In this document: positions 1-6,423 of the stretch, piece by piece | Position numbering within the stretch: position 1 is the first letter of the stretch | Layout of the letters: each line of letters starts with the position of its first letter | Assembly: GCA_031271375.1 (NCBI GenBank) | Contig: JAISVU010000290.1 | Span: 1 to 11,177, forward strand | Source of the DNA: Clostridiales bacterium | Lineage (GTDB): Bacteria > Bacillota > Clostridia > Lachnospirales > WRAX01 | DNA: 11,177 nucleotides | Direction: 5' to 3' | Made by a program: the position numbers and the translations under genes | Notes under the pieces: generated by a model | Databases searched by the model: none | Seen by the model: only the letters and a program-made list of their open reading frames with translations | Told to the model about the DNA's origin: nothing

Positions 1-113
1 GCATAAAGGATATCGTCACCGACATTTTTGACTTAGGCGAGCTCCCGGAGGCAATGCGACGCTGCGCCGCCGAGAAGAACGCGATTGTTAAGGCGGTTAT
101 AAGAATTGGCTAA
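1..113 (+). CDS. C-terminal end of a probable zinc-type medium-chain alcohol/polyol dehydrogenase (partial)
   Basis: An open frame enters from the left edge (first complete codon at position 3) and ends at TAA 111-113, giving 36 residues of a C-terminus. The pattern (I-x-D-I-V-T-D-x-F-x-L-x-E-L-P-E-A, then a lysine-rich stretch and I-V-K-A-V-I-R-I-G at the end) resembles the end of zinc-dependent medium-chain dehydrogenases (threonine, sorbitol or alcohol dehydrogenase type), where a short helix 'L..i.eAf' precedes a final beta strand 'iKv.i'. This is a family-level guess from a short piece; substrate and catalytic residues lie outside the window. The gene converges on the lipid kinase gene with only 25 bases between stop codons and no convincing terminator in the gap. 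Confidence 0.5.
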   Translation, partial: IKDIVTDIFDLGELPEAMRRCAAEKNAIVKAVIRIG

Positions 114-138
114 GTAGCGGGCTTTATGAGCTAAAGAG

Positions 139-1044
139 CTACACTATCAATTTTACCGCTTTTTCTACGATTTCAAATGTTACCGGGCTTTTGAAATCCT
201 CCAGGTTCCCGTCCATATGTACCGTCCGCGCTTCGCCGAACTCCAGTTTGACCGACTTGCAGTTGACGACGGACACTTCTTTGAGCCTGGTATGCCCGCC
301 CTTCCTTACCTGGGCGAACATCGCTATTGTCTTCCATCTGGGCATATGGCGTATCACGCATAGGGTTATATTGCCGTCGTCCATAACCGCAGGCGGGGCG
401 ATATTCAGATTCCCGCCGATGAACCCGCCGTTGCAGACCGCAAGCATCATGTATCTGCCCGTTTCGGCTTTGCCGTCCACAGTAAGCGTCATCTCTGTCG
501 AGCGGTATGTAAACGCCGTCTTTATCAGCGATATAAAGTACGCGGCGGAGCCTAAGAACCGTTTAAGCGGGGCCGCAGTCTTGAGCACCTGCACGTCCAT
601 TCCCGTCCCAGCCGCGTTGAGGAAGAGCTTCTTGCCGTTAACGGATATCGCATCCACATATTGCGTTTTGCCCACGAGTATTTTCTCCGTATAGAACGCT
701 ATCTTCTCTTCGTATGAGGGGAATCTGCCTTCCTTTTCCGCCGAGTAGCCCGGTATTGAATAGATTAAGTCGTTCCCGCTTCCGGCGGGGATAACGCCGA
801 AGCCGATATCCCTCCCGTTGGCAAGCCCGACATATTCCTGAACCGTCCCGTCGCCGCCGACGCATACGACAGCCCGCGCCGCGTTAAAGTCGATCAGGCC
901 GGAGACACGCTCCGTGTCGCCGGGGCCGTTTGTATAGATGAATTGATAATTAACGCCGCGTTCGCGCGCTATACGCTCGATAACCGGAACCGCAGAGTTT
1001 GCCTTACCCGAACCGGCAGTAGGATTTACGATAAAATAAGTCAT
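139..1044 (-). CDS. Diacylglycerol kinase family (DagK/YegS-type) lipid kinase
   Basis: This 301-residue protein should phosphorylate a lipid hydroxyl (diacylglycerol or a related lipid) with ATP at the inner face of the membrane, recycling diacylglycerol released during envelope polymer synthesis. It shows the family's DAGK catalytic core: N-P-x-A-G-S-G-K at residues 7-14, the nucleotide-binding G-G-D-G-T at 63-67, P-A-G-S-G-N-D at 86-92, and the second-domain G-G-N-L-N-I-A-P motif at 210-217 followed by D-D-G (222-224). The length is normal for the soluble YegS/DgkB type. One oddity: the C-terminal motif that is usually D-G-E reads M-D-G-N (277-280), replacing a glutamate regarded as catalytic in DgkB. 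The start at 1044 follows a TGGAGG site (1055-1060) ten bases upstream. The gene lies 55 bases after malG with its own promoter, so it is probably not part of the sugar operon. Confidence 0.9.
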   Translation of the reverse strand: MTYFIVNPTAGSGKANSAVPVIERIARERGVNYQFIYTNGPGDTERVSGLIDFNAARAVVCVGGDGTVQEYVGLANGRDIGFGVIPAGSGNDLIYSIPGYSAEKEGRFPSYEEKIAFYTEKILVGKTQYVDAISVNGKKLFLNAAGTGMDVQVLKTAAPLKRFLGSAAYFISLIKTAFTYRSTEMTLTVDGKAETGRYMMLAVCNGGFIGGNLNIAPPAVMDDGNITLCVIRHMPRWKTIAMFAQVRKGGHTRLKEVSVVNCKSVKLEFGEARTVHMDGNLEDFKSPVTFEIVEKAVKLIV

Positions 1045-1065
1045 TAATAACCCGCCTCCATAATA

Positions 1066-1095
1066 ATTATACTATGGGGACAGGCGTTTATGCAA
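1066..1095 (-). promoter_or_regulatory. Probable sigma-A promoter of the lipid kinase gene
   Basis: On the minus strand there is a perfect -10 TATAAT (1066-1071) and, 18 bases upstream, TTGCAT (1090-1095) as -35. The predicted start point is near 1059, so the transcript would begin almost exactly at the GGAGG ribosome binding site (1055-1059), giving a leader of only about 15 bases. The -35 is weak, but the -10 sits in the only gap between malG and the kinase gene. Confidence 0.55.
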
Positions 1096-1099
1096 TAAA

Positions 1100-1945
1100 T
1101 TATCCTTTAACCGCTCCGGCGGTCAAGCCGCTCACAAGGAACTTTGAAAGGCAGAAGTACAATATAACAATCGGAACCCCGATAAAGACGGATCCGGCTG
1201 CGAACCGGGCAAACTCCGTCTCCCCCAGCGACATAAGCCCCACCGCCACGGTGTACAAATCCTTTTGCTTCAACAACAATTTGGGCAGGATGAAGTCGCT
1301 CCAGGGCCAGGTAAAGGCCGACAGGCTTGTATATACGATAATGGGCAGCGACAGCGGCAGGTTTATGCGTAAGAATACCGTAAGGCTGCTGGCCCCGTCG
1401 ATACGGGCGGCTTCGTCCACCGCGTAGGGGATAGTGTCGAAGAAGCCCTTCTGCACCATGTACCCCATCGGGGCCCCCGCGCTGTATATCAGAATCAATC
1501 CCCAGTGGGTGTTGACCATGCCGAACTGGGTCATCAGCAGATAGACGGCGATCATCCCCATAAACGAGGGGTACATCCCCAATACCAAAGTCCCGCGCAT
1601 CAGGGCCTTGCGCCCCTTGAATTTAAAGCGCGACATCACATACGCCGTGAGCAGCACAAGCACGGAGCCGATTATACAGCTCATAACCGCGATAAAGAGC
1701 GTGTTCATAAACCACTTGGGATAATTATACATCGCGGTGTCGGTAAAGAGCGCGCCGAAGCTGCTTAGGCTGAAGCTCCCGGGGAAGAACCCGGAAAAGG
1801 AGTATATCGAGCCCGAGCCGCTGAACGACGCAAGCACAAGCCACAAACACGGAAAGAGAAATAAAAACGATACCGCGATAAGGACCGTATAGGTTATAAC
1901 AGCGTCGGCCGTGGCCGCGGGCTTTATTCTCAGCTTCTTGGTCAT
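1100..1945 (-). CDS. malG: MalG-type ABC transporter permease (maltodextrin/sugar)
   Basis: This 281-residue inner-membrane permease is one of the two channel subunits of a CUT1-family sugar importer. Hydrophobic segments lie near residues 16-40, 80-103, 116-138, 146-163, 198-215 and 250-271, the usual six-helix MalG layout. The EAA loop that docks the ATPase is clear at 178-197 (E-A-A-R-I-D-G-A-S through L-P-L-S-L-P). The C-terminal V-S-G-L-T-x-G-A-V-K-G ending is typical of MalG and MdxG proteins, and the length is close to that of Bacillus MdxG. Its start codon overlaps the malF stop (ATGA at 1945-1942), so the two are translationally coupled, and an AGGAGGAG site lies inside the end of malF. 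Substrate specificity is inferred from the adjacent alpha-glucan enzyme gene rather than from this sequence. Confidence 0.93.
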   Translation of the reverse strand: MTKKLRIKPAATADAVITYTVLIAVSFLFLFPCLWLVLASFSGSGSIYSFSGFFPGSFSLSSFGALFTDTAMYNYPKWFMNTLFIAVMSCIIGSVLVLLTAYVMSRFKFKGRKALMRGTLVLGMYPSFMGMIAVYLLMTQFGMVNTHWGLILIYSAGAPMGYMVQKGFFDTIPYAVDEAARIDGASSLTVFLRINLPLSLPIIVYTSLSAFTWPWSDFILPKLLLKQKDLYTVAVGLMSLGETEFARFAAGSVFIGVPIVILYFCLSKFLVSGLTAGAVKG

Positions 1946-3240
1946 TTGAACATCTCCTCCTGCCTGTAGGACGGCGAAAGCATATACACCGCCAGCGCCA
2001 CTGCCGAGGTTATAGCGAAGATAATCAGGCTTATCGCCGCGCCGATGGAGTAATAGTTATTGTCTATCGAGAGGTTATAGAGCCAGTTTATCAGCAAGTC
2101 TGTGTCGCTGGCCAGGAAATATCCGTCTATGTACAGCCCGCCCCTAAGGAAATAAAATATACCGAAGTTGTTGAAATTCCCGATAAACTGGGTTATCAGC
2201 ACCGGCATAGTGGCGAACAGCACGAACGGCAGCGTGATGGACTTGAAGCGCTTCCAGGCCCCGGCGCCGTCTATCGTCGCCGATTCGTAAAGCGAATTGT
2301 CCATATTGGAGAGTATGCCGGTGGCAAGGAGCATCGACGAGGGAATGGCTATCCACGCGTTCACCAGCAGGCCTATCAAACGCGCCGTCCATTTCGCATC
2401 CAAATCCAAGAAGCCGACGGCGCGGCCTCCGGCCTCCGTAATCATCTGGTTGATAGGCCCTCCGTATGAGAACATGAACTTGAAGCCGATAAGCGTTATG
2501 AATCCCGGCACAGCGTAAGCCAAAACAGGGAAGGCCCGCCAAAAGGTCTTGCCTTTAACGCATGGCTTATTAAGCAGCAGCGCGAGGCCCAGCCCGCACA
2601 TGTAGTTAATCGCGGTTGACATTATGGCCCACAGCGCGTTCCATTGCAGAATCTTGCTGAACGTGGGCGCGAACTGCCCCAGCGAGATTATGCGGGCGAA
2701 GCTGGAAAGCCCTGTCCAGCTTACCAGCGCCGGAGGGACGATATCCCCTCCGTAGTCGGTGAATGCGATAAGGATCATATATACAATGGGCAGGATGTTG
2801 AACACGCATACGCCGATGACCGGCAGGAACAGCGCGGATTTGTGGAACCCTCCGTCGGCCATGTCCTTTAGCTCCGTGATAAACCGGGCTGGCGGAAGGC
2901 CGCATCCTTCCCTGAGCTGAGTATTGTAGGCGCCCTTTACATTGCTGATATAACAGGCGATATATAACCCCAGCATAATGAACGCGAAGATACCGGTTAT
3001 CAGCATTACGACGGAGTTATCCCCCGCGAGGCCCACAGAAGGATCCGCCACTAAGGCCCCCAGCGAAAAGAAACCGTAAATAGCCTTCGCGCCGAAGCCG
3101 ATGAAGAACCACAACCCCATTGCCTGAATCAACAGGAAGATAATCCCCTTGGCAATCTGCCCGTACAATAACTGCCCCAGGCCCATCAGGAACATTGATA
3201 ACAAAACCTTGCGGTTGCCGTGTTTTATCGCGGATAACAT
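1942..3240 (-). CDS. malF: MalF-type ABC transporter permease with N-terminal membrane extension
   Basis: This 432-residue permease pairs with MalG. Ahead of the usual six-helix permease core (from about residue 135) is an extension of about 130 residues with three hydrophobic segments near 14-34, 36-56 and 77-97, beginning with a G-L-G-Q-L-L-Y-G-Q-I-A-K-G motif (21-32). This matches the long MalF/MdxF type (Bacillus MdxF is about 435 residues) and not the short generic sugar permease. The EAA loop is at 319-338 (E-S-A-T-I-D-G-A-G-A-W through I-T-L-P), with S in place of the first common A. The gene starts 15 bases after the binding-protein stop, preceded by a GGGGTGAT ribosome binding site. 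The length and extension favour maltodextrin as substrate. Confidence 0.92.
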   Translation of the reverse strand: MLSAIKHGNRKVLLSMFLMGLGQLLYGQIAKGIIFLLIQAMGLWFFIGFGAKAIYGFFSLGALVADPSVGLAGDNSVVMLITGIFAFIMLGLYIACYISNVKGAYNTQLREGCGLPPARFITELKDMADGGFHKSALFLPVIGVCVFNILPIVYMILIAFTDYGGDIVPPALVSWTGLSSFARIISLGQFAPTFSKILQWNALWAIMSTAINYMCGLGLALLLNKPCVKGKTFWRAFPVLAYAVPGFITLIGFKFMFSYGGPINQMITEAGGRAVGFLDLDAKWTARLIGLLVNAWIAIPSSMLLATGILSNMDNSLYESATIDGAGAWKRFKSITLPFVLFATMPVLITQFIGNFNNFGIFYFLRGGLYIDGYFLASDTDLLINWLYNLSIDNNYYSIGAAISLIIFAITSAVALAVYMLSPSYRQEEMFK

Positions 3241-3255
3241 AGTATCACCCCATTT

Positions 3256-4674
3256 TTATTGCAATGTATGGATAGCGTCGTATATCTGCTGACCGGCCTT
3301 TTCCAGCCCTTCTTGGAATGCGGCGGCTTCCGTATACTTCATTTCACCCTGCGGCCTGTAAGGGTCCTTCGCAATGTCGGAGAACAGCGTCCCGGCGGGC
3401 GTCCATACCTGGGCAAGAGCGCGGACGCTGGGCATAATGACTATTTCGTTATCCGCCAGCTTCTTATTCACCATCTCCGAAAGCCCTCCGGCCTCGGACG
3501 CGGCGTCCGCCCTGGCGGGCACGATGCCCAGCAGAGCGTTCCGGCGCAGCATCATATCATAGCCGGACGCGAAGTTGACAAAAGCGAGGCAGGCGTTCGG
3601 GGCCTTTGTGTATGACGACACCGCGTAACCGTTCACGCCGCCCATAACCTTGAACGGAATCAGCTCCGCGCCGGGGCCGCTCAAGTCGCCGTCGGCGGGC
3701 AGCGCGGGAACCGCCGCGACGCCGAGATTATCAACAGGCGTTCCGGCCAGGTTAAACTCCTTTGTGAACAGCGTGTACACGTCAGGGGTGGTCATAACGG
3801 CAAAATATTCCCCGCTTGCCAGCTTCGCGTAACCGTTCTTTGTCACGGTGTCGTCTATGCAGTCTTCATTCATCACCGACGCCAGCTGGCGTATAACGCC
3901 CGCGCCGATAGCGGCGTCCCCTGCGGAAAGCCCGATATCGTAGGTATCCTCCCCGAAGATATATCCGCCGTATGAGAATAAGTAGCCCAGCGCGAAATAC
4001 GGATCCCACAGGGATTTCATATAACCGTAAGCGGCTGGGTTCCCCTCGCGTATCCCCCGGCTGAACCGGTACATCGCACCCCAGCTCTCAAGCATGTCTG
4101 GAACGCCGTTCTTATCGCCGTCCCATTCATCGCGCCAGTTATCCGGTATCATATCGGAGCGGTAGTACAGCACCGGGGCCTGGATGTTCACCGGCACTCC
4201 GTAAATCCCGCCCTGGGCCTGGTACGCCTCCCATGCCGAAGCCGGTATTTGCTCCCATGCTTCAAGAGCGTCGGGAGGCAGGGCAAGGATATGATTGCCG
4301 TCCACATACTTCATCAGCACGTCGTTCGCCTGATACAGCACGTCGGGGCCGTACCCGTAAGGCCCGTCGTTTTCCAAATCCAGGTACTGATCCATGTTCG
4401 CGTCAACCGCTTTTATTCCCTGTTCCGCGTAGGCCGCGTTAAACGCGTCGATGAGTTCTTCGAAATAGCCCTGCTGGATGGCGGTGTCGTTTTCCAAAAC
4501 GCGTATCGTCACGCCATGCTCCAGCTCGCCGGTAAAACGGGGCGAATAGGCGGAAGCGGCGATACTGGATTCCGCCGCCTCAGAGCGGCTTATATTCCCT
4601 CTGAACCCGAAAAAGCCTATCAACCCTATGATTAAAATTGCGTGCAGTCCAATGGCCGCCGCCCGTTTCAGCAT
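3256..4674 (-). CDS. malE: MalE-like extracellular sugar-binding protein, no lipobox, EF-hand-like loop
   Basis: This 472-residue protein is the solute-binding component of the MalEFG importer. It has a basic start (M-L-K-R) and a hydrophobic segment at about 7-24, and mature binding-protein sequence begins near residue 50 (G-V-T-I-R-V-L-E). Clostridial homologues normally carry a lipobox cysteine; none is present here (no Cys in the first 270 residues), so it is either released after an A-x-A-like cut near residues 31-35 or held by an uncleaved anchor. Residues 185-196 fit an EF-hand-type calcium loop (D185, D187, N189, G190, D193, E196). Aromatic residues around 170-240 are what a sugar cleft would use. 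The ribosome binding site is GGTGAT (4677-4682). It lies between the GH13 gene and malF in one operon; that context, more than its own sequence, suggests maltodextrin. Confidence 0.88.
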   Translation of the reverse strand: MLKRAAAIGLHAILIIGLIGFFGFRGNISRSEAAESSIAASAYSPRFTGELEHGVTIRVLENDTAIQQGYFEELIDAFNAAYAEQGIKAVDANMDQYLDLENDGPYGYGPDVLYQANDVLMKYVDGNHILALPPDALEAWEQIPASAWEAYQAQGGIYGVPVNIQAPVLYYRSDMIPDNWRDEWDGDKNGVPDMLESWGAMYRFSRGIREGNPAAYGYMKSLWDPYFALGYLFSYGGYIFGEDTYDIGLSAGDAAIGAGVIRQLASVMNEDCIDDTVTKNGYAKLASGEYFAVMTTPDVYTLFTKEFNLAGTPVDNLGVAAVPALPADGDLSGPGAELIPFKVMGGVNGYAVSSYTKAPNACLAFVNFASGYDMMLRRNALLGIVPARADAASEAGGLSEMVNKKLADNEIVIMPSVRALAQVWTPAGTLFSDIAKDPYRPQGEMKYTEAAAFQEGLEKAGQQIYDAIHTLQ

Positions 4675-4704
4675 TATATCACCGTCCTAAATAAGGTCTT
4701 TTTC

Positions 4705-4717
4705 GCGCTTTTCGCGC
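4705..4717 (-). other. Small intercistronic stem-loop between the GH13 gene and malE
   Basis: In the 57-base gap, the minus-strand RNA reads GCGC-GAAAA-GCGC (4717 to 4705) followed by a short A-run, a 4-bp GC stem with a GNRA-like loop. It is formed by a tandem copy of GCGCGAAAA. The stem is too short and lacks a U-tract, so it is not a convincing terminator. It could mark an RNA-processing or stability boundary that lets malE be made in higher amounts than the upstream enzyme. Confidence 0.3.
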
Positions 4718-4731
4718 CTTTCGTGGTTGTT

Positions 4732-6357
4732 CTAACGCTCTTTCAACGTATACTCCCCTTGCTCAATCCTAAGCGTAACCGCTTCATCCTGATAAAACCG
4801 CTCCATTACGAACGCCCCGCCCCCGGCGCGGAATCGCACATCCCCGTACATAACGGCTTTCTTCCGACGCAGCTTTGCTAAAGCGCGGATAACCTCCGCC
4901 GTCTCCTGCCGTTCCCCGGCCTTTTCCCAATCCATAGTGCGGCGGTTGTCCGGGTCATAACCGCCCTCCATATCAATCTCGGTTCCGTAATAGACGCAGG
5001 GCGCGCCGGGGAACAGGAACGCAAGGGCCAGCGCAGCGCGCAGCTTATCCGCGTTTCCGTTAAGCGTCGTAAGAAAACGGTCTGTATCGTGGCTGTCCAG
5101 CAGGTTCAGCATCATCGCGTTCGCGGGGCCTGTGTTGCGCATCAGCAAGCCGCTGAGTCGTTCCGAGAGGCCCTGTTCGTCCAAAGTCCCCCCCGCGAAA
5201 TAATCCGCGCAGGCCCTCGAAAACGCGTAATTCATTATACCGTCAAATTGATCCCCGCCCAGGCATGTTACGGCGTCATGCCAGTTCTCGCCCAAAATGA
5301 CTGCTTCCGGGTTAGCCCGCTTCACAGCTTTGCGGAAATCCCTCCAGAAGTCATGGGGCACCTCGTCCGACACGTCCAACCGCCAGCCGTCAATGCCGTA
5401 TTTGCTTATCCAGTGTTCCGCTACATCTAAGAAGTATTCCCGCGCCTCGGGGTTCGCCATATTGAGCTTGGGCATTTCCGGGTTGCTTAAGCCGAAAAAG
5501 GCGTAGTTCCCGAGCTTAGGATCCGGCCTCTCGCCATCAATGATAAACCAGCCGTAATACGCGGATTCCCGCCCTTTTTCCATCACGTCACGGAAAAATG
5601 GGAACCCAATGCCGCAGTGGTTGAACACGGCGTCAAGCACAATCCTCATGCCCAGGGCATGGCATTTTTGCACCAGCTCCTTGAAATCTCCGTTCGTGCC
5701 AAAGGCCGGGTCTATATTGTAATAATCCGTAATTTCGTATTTATGGTTCGTCGGCGATGTGAACACAGGCGTAAGGTACAGGGCGTTGAACCCCAAATCC
5801 TTAATATAATCCAACGACTGAACAATCCCCAATATATCCCCTCCGGCGTAACTCTTAGAGCCGGGCACGGCTCCCCAGGGCAGATTCACATAATCCTTCC
5901 TGCTCCCGCCGCCGTTCCGGAAGCGTTCCGGGAAAATGCTGTAGAACGCGGCGCTCCTGTACCATTCCGGCACGACATGGATATCGCAGGGATTAATAAA
6001 GGGCATCTGGAAGCTGGTCATGTAAGCCGTGGCAAAGTCATACCCTTCGCCGATGCCTTCCTCGCTGTAATAGTAGCGTCCCTCGGGCAGCTCGACGGCG
6101 AAGATATAAACCAGCCGCGCGTCGTCCAAAACGAGCGTCGCCGTATAATAGTCAAACAGGCGGTCGCTGAAAGCCTTGTACATCAAGGTTTCCTTGCGCC
6201 GCTTCGTGAAATCGTATTTGCAGCCGTATATAACCGTTATCTTAACAACAGGCGCGTTTTTCGCCGTCCTCAGCCGCAGAATCAGCGTTCCGTCCTGCGC
6301 GAAGCAGTACCGCGAGTCCGGCCTGTGTTCAATGGAGCGTGATAAGTCCGGGTTCAT
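4732..6357 (-). CDS. Neopullulanase/cyclomaltodextrinase-type GH13 enzyme with N-terminal CBM34 domain (cytoplasmic)
   Basis: This 541-residue alpha-glucan hydrolase should split maltodextrins, and perhaps pullulan or cyclodextrins, after uptake; there is no signal peptide. Residues 1 to about 120 look like a CBM34 N-domain (early H-R-P-D-S-R-Y, later L-F-D-Y-Y and Y-Y-Y-S-x-x-G). The catalytic barrel follows with all GH13 regions: D-A-V-F-N-H (242-247), G-W-R-L-D with nucleophile D328, G-E-N-W with acid/base E357, and S-H-D-T-D-R with D424. Region V reads M-P-K-L-N (295-299), the signature of the neopullulanase subfamily (GH13_20 type). The end is short: only about 45 residues follow the barrel where relatives carry a domain C of about 80. 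The start uses GGAGG (6362-6366) with a tight 4-base gap. It is first in the operon with malEFG. Confidence 0.92.
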   Translation of the reverse strand: MNPDLSRSIEHRPDSRYCFAQDGTLILRLRTAKNAPVVKITVIYGCKYDFTKRRKETLMYKAFSDRLFDYYTATLVLDDARLVYIFAVELPEGRYYYSEEGIGEGYDFATAYMTSFQMPFINPCDIHVVPEWYRSAAFYSIFPERFRNGGGSRKDYVNLPWGAVPGSKSYAGGDILGIVQSLDYIKDLGFNALYLTPVFTSPTNHKYEITDYYNIDPAFGTNGDFKELVQKCHALGMRIVLDAVFNHCGIGFPFFRDVMEKGRESAYYGWFIIDGERPDPKLGNYAFFGLSNPEMPKLNMANPEAREYFLDVAEHWISKYGIDGWRLDVSDEVPHDFWRDFRKAVKRANPEAVILGENWHDAVTCLGGDQFDGIMNYAFSRACADYFAGGTLDEQGLSERLSGLLMRNTGPANAMMLNLLDSHDTDRFLTTLNGNADKLRAALALAFLFPGAPCVYYGTEIDMEGGYDPDNRRTMDWEKAGERQETAEVIRALAKLRRKKAVMYGDVRFRAGGGAFVMERFYQDEAVTLRIEQGEYTLKER

Positions 6358-6390
6358 AAACCCTCCGATTAATTGACATCTTCATAAACC
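6353..6390. repeat. 10-bp direct repeat TTCATAAACC spanning the GH13 start region
   Basis: TTCATAAACC occurs at 6353-6362 and again at 6381-6390, 28 bases apart. On the minus strand each copy reads GGTTTATGAA, so the downstream copy contains the GH13 start codon and its SD-proximal bases, while the upstream copy contains a second ATG preceded by GAGG. It may be a small duplication or a pair of protein-binding half-sites; function unknown. Confidence 0.55.
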
Positions 6391-6401
6391 TCAGTTATAA
6401 T
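6373..6401 (+). promoter_or_regulatory. Consensus sigma-A promoter of the LacI-family gene
   Basis: TTGACA (6373-6378), a 17-base spacer and TATAAT (6396-6401) form a perfect consensus promoter. The predicted start point is about 6407-6409, which is the ATG of the regulator gene (6408). No ribosome binding site lies between the -10 and the ATG, so the mRNA is predicted to be leaderless. Confidence 0.8.
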
Positions 6402-6423
6402 AAGCGAATGAAAAATCCGACAA
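6394..6423 (-). promoter_or_regulatory. Probable promoter of the GH13-malEFG operon, overlapping the regulator promoter
   Basis: On the minus strand TTGTCG (6418-6423) and TATAAC (6394-6399) are 18 bases apart, with a predicted start near 6387 and a leader of about 30 bases. The -10 shares bases with the plus-strand TATAAT, and the -35 lies inside codons 4-6 of the regulator gene. It is weaker than the divergent promoter, so it may need relief or activation; no clear operator palindrome is visible in this gap. Confidence 0.45.

Noticed and set aside
114..142. GTAGC/GCTAC hairpin between the dehydrogenase and lipid kinase stops, as a bidirectional terminator
   Set aside because: A 5-bp stem with a 19-base loop and no T-tract is too weak; the GAGCTA direct repeat here also looks incidental.
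4675..4731. Separate promoter for malE in the gap after the GH13 gene
   Set aside because: No -35/-10 pair with acceptable spacing was found; only TA-rich bases overlapping the ribosome binding site are present.
5617..6342. Long plus-strand open frame (241 codons) opposite the GH13 gene
   Set aside because: The GH13 frame on the minus strand has all catalytic motifs. The antisense frame has no family resemblance or convincing ribosome binding site and is a codon-bias shadow.
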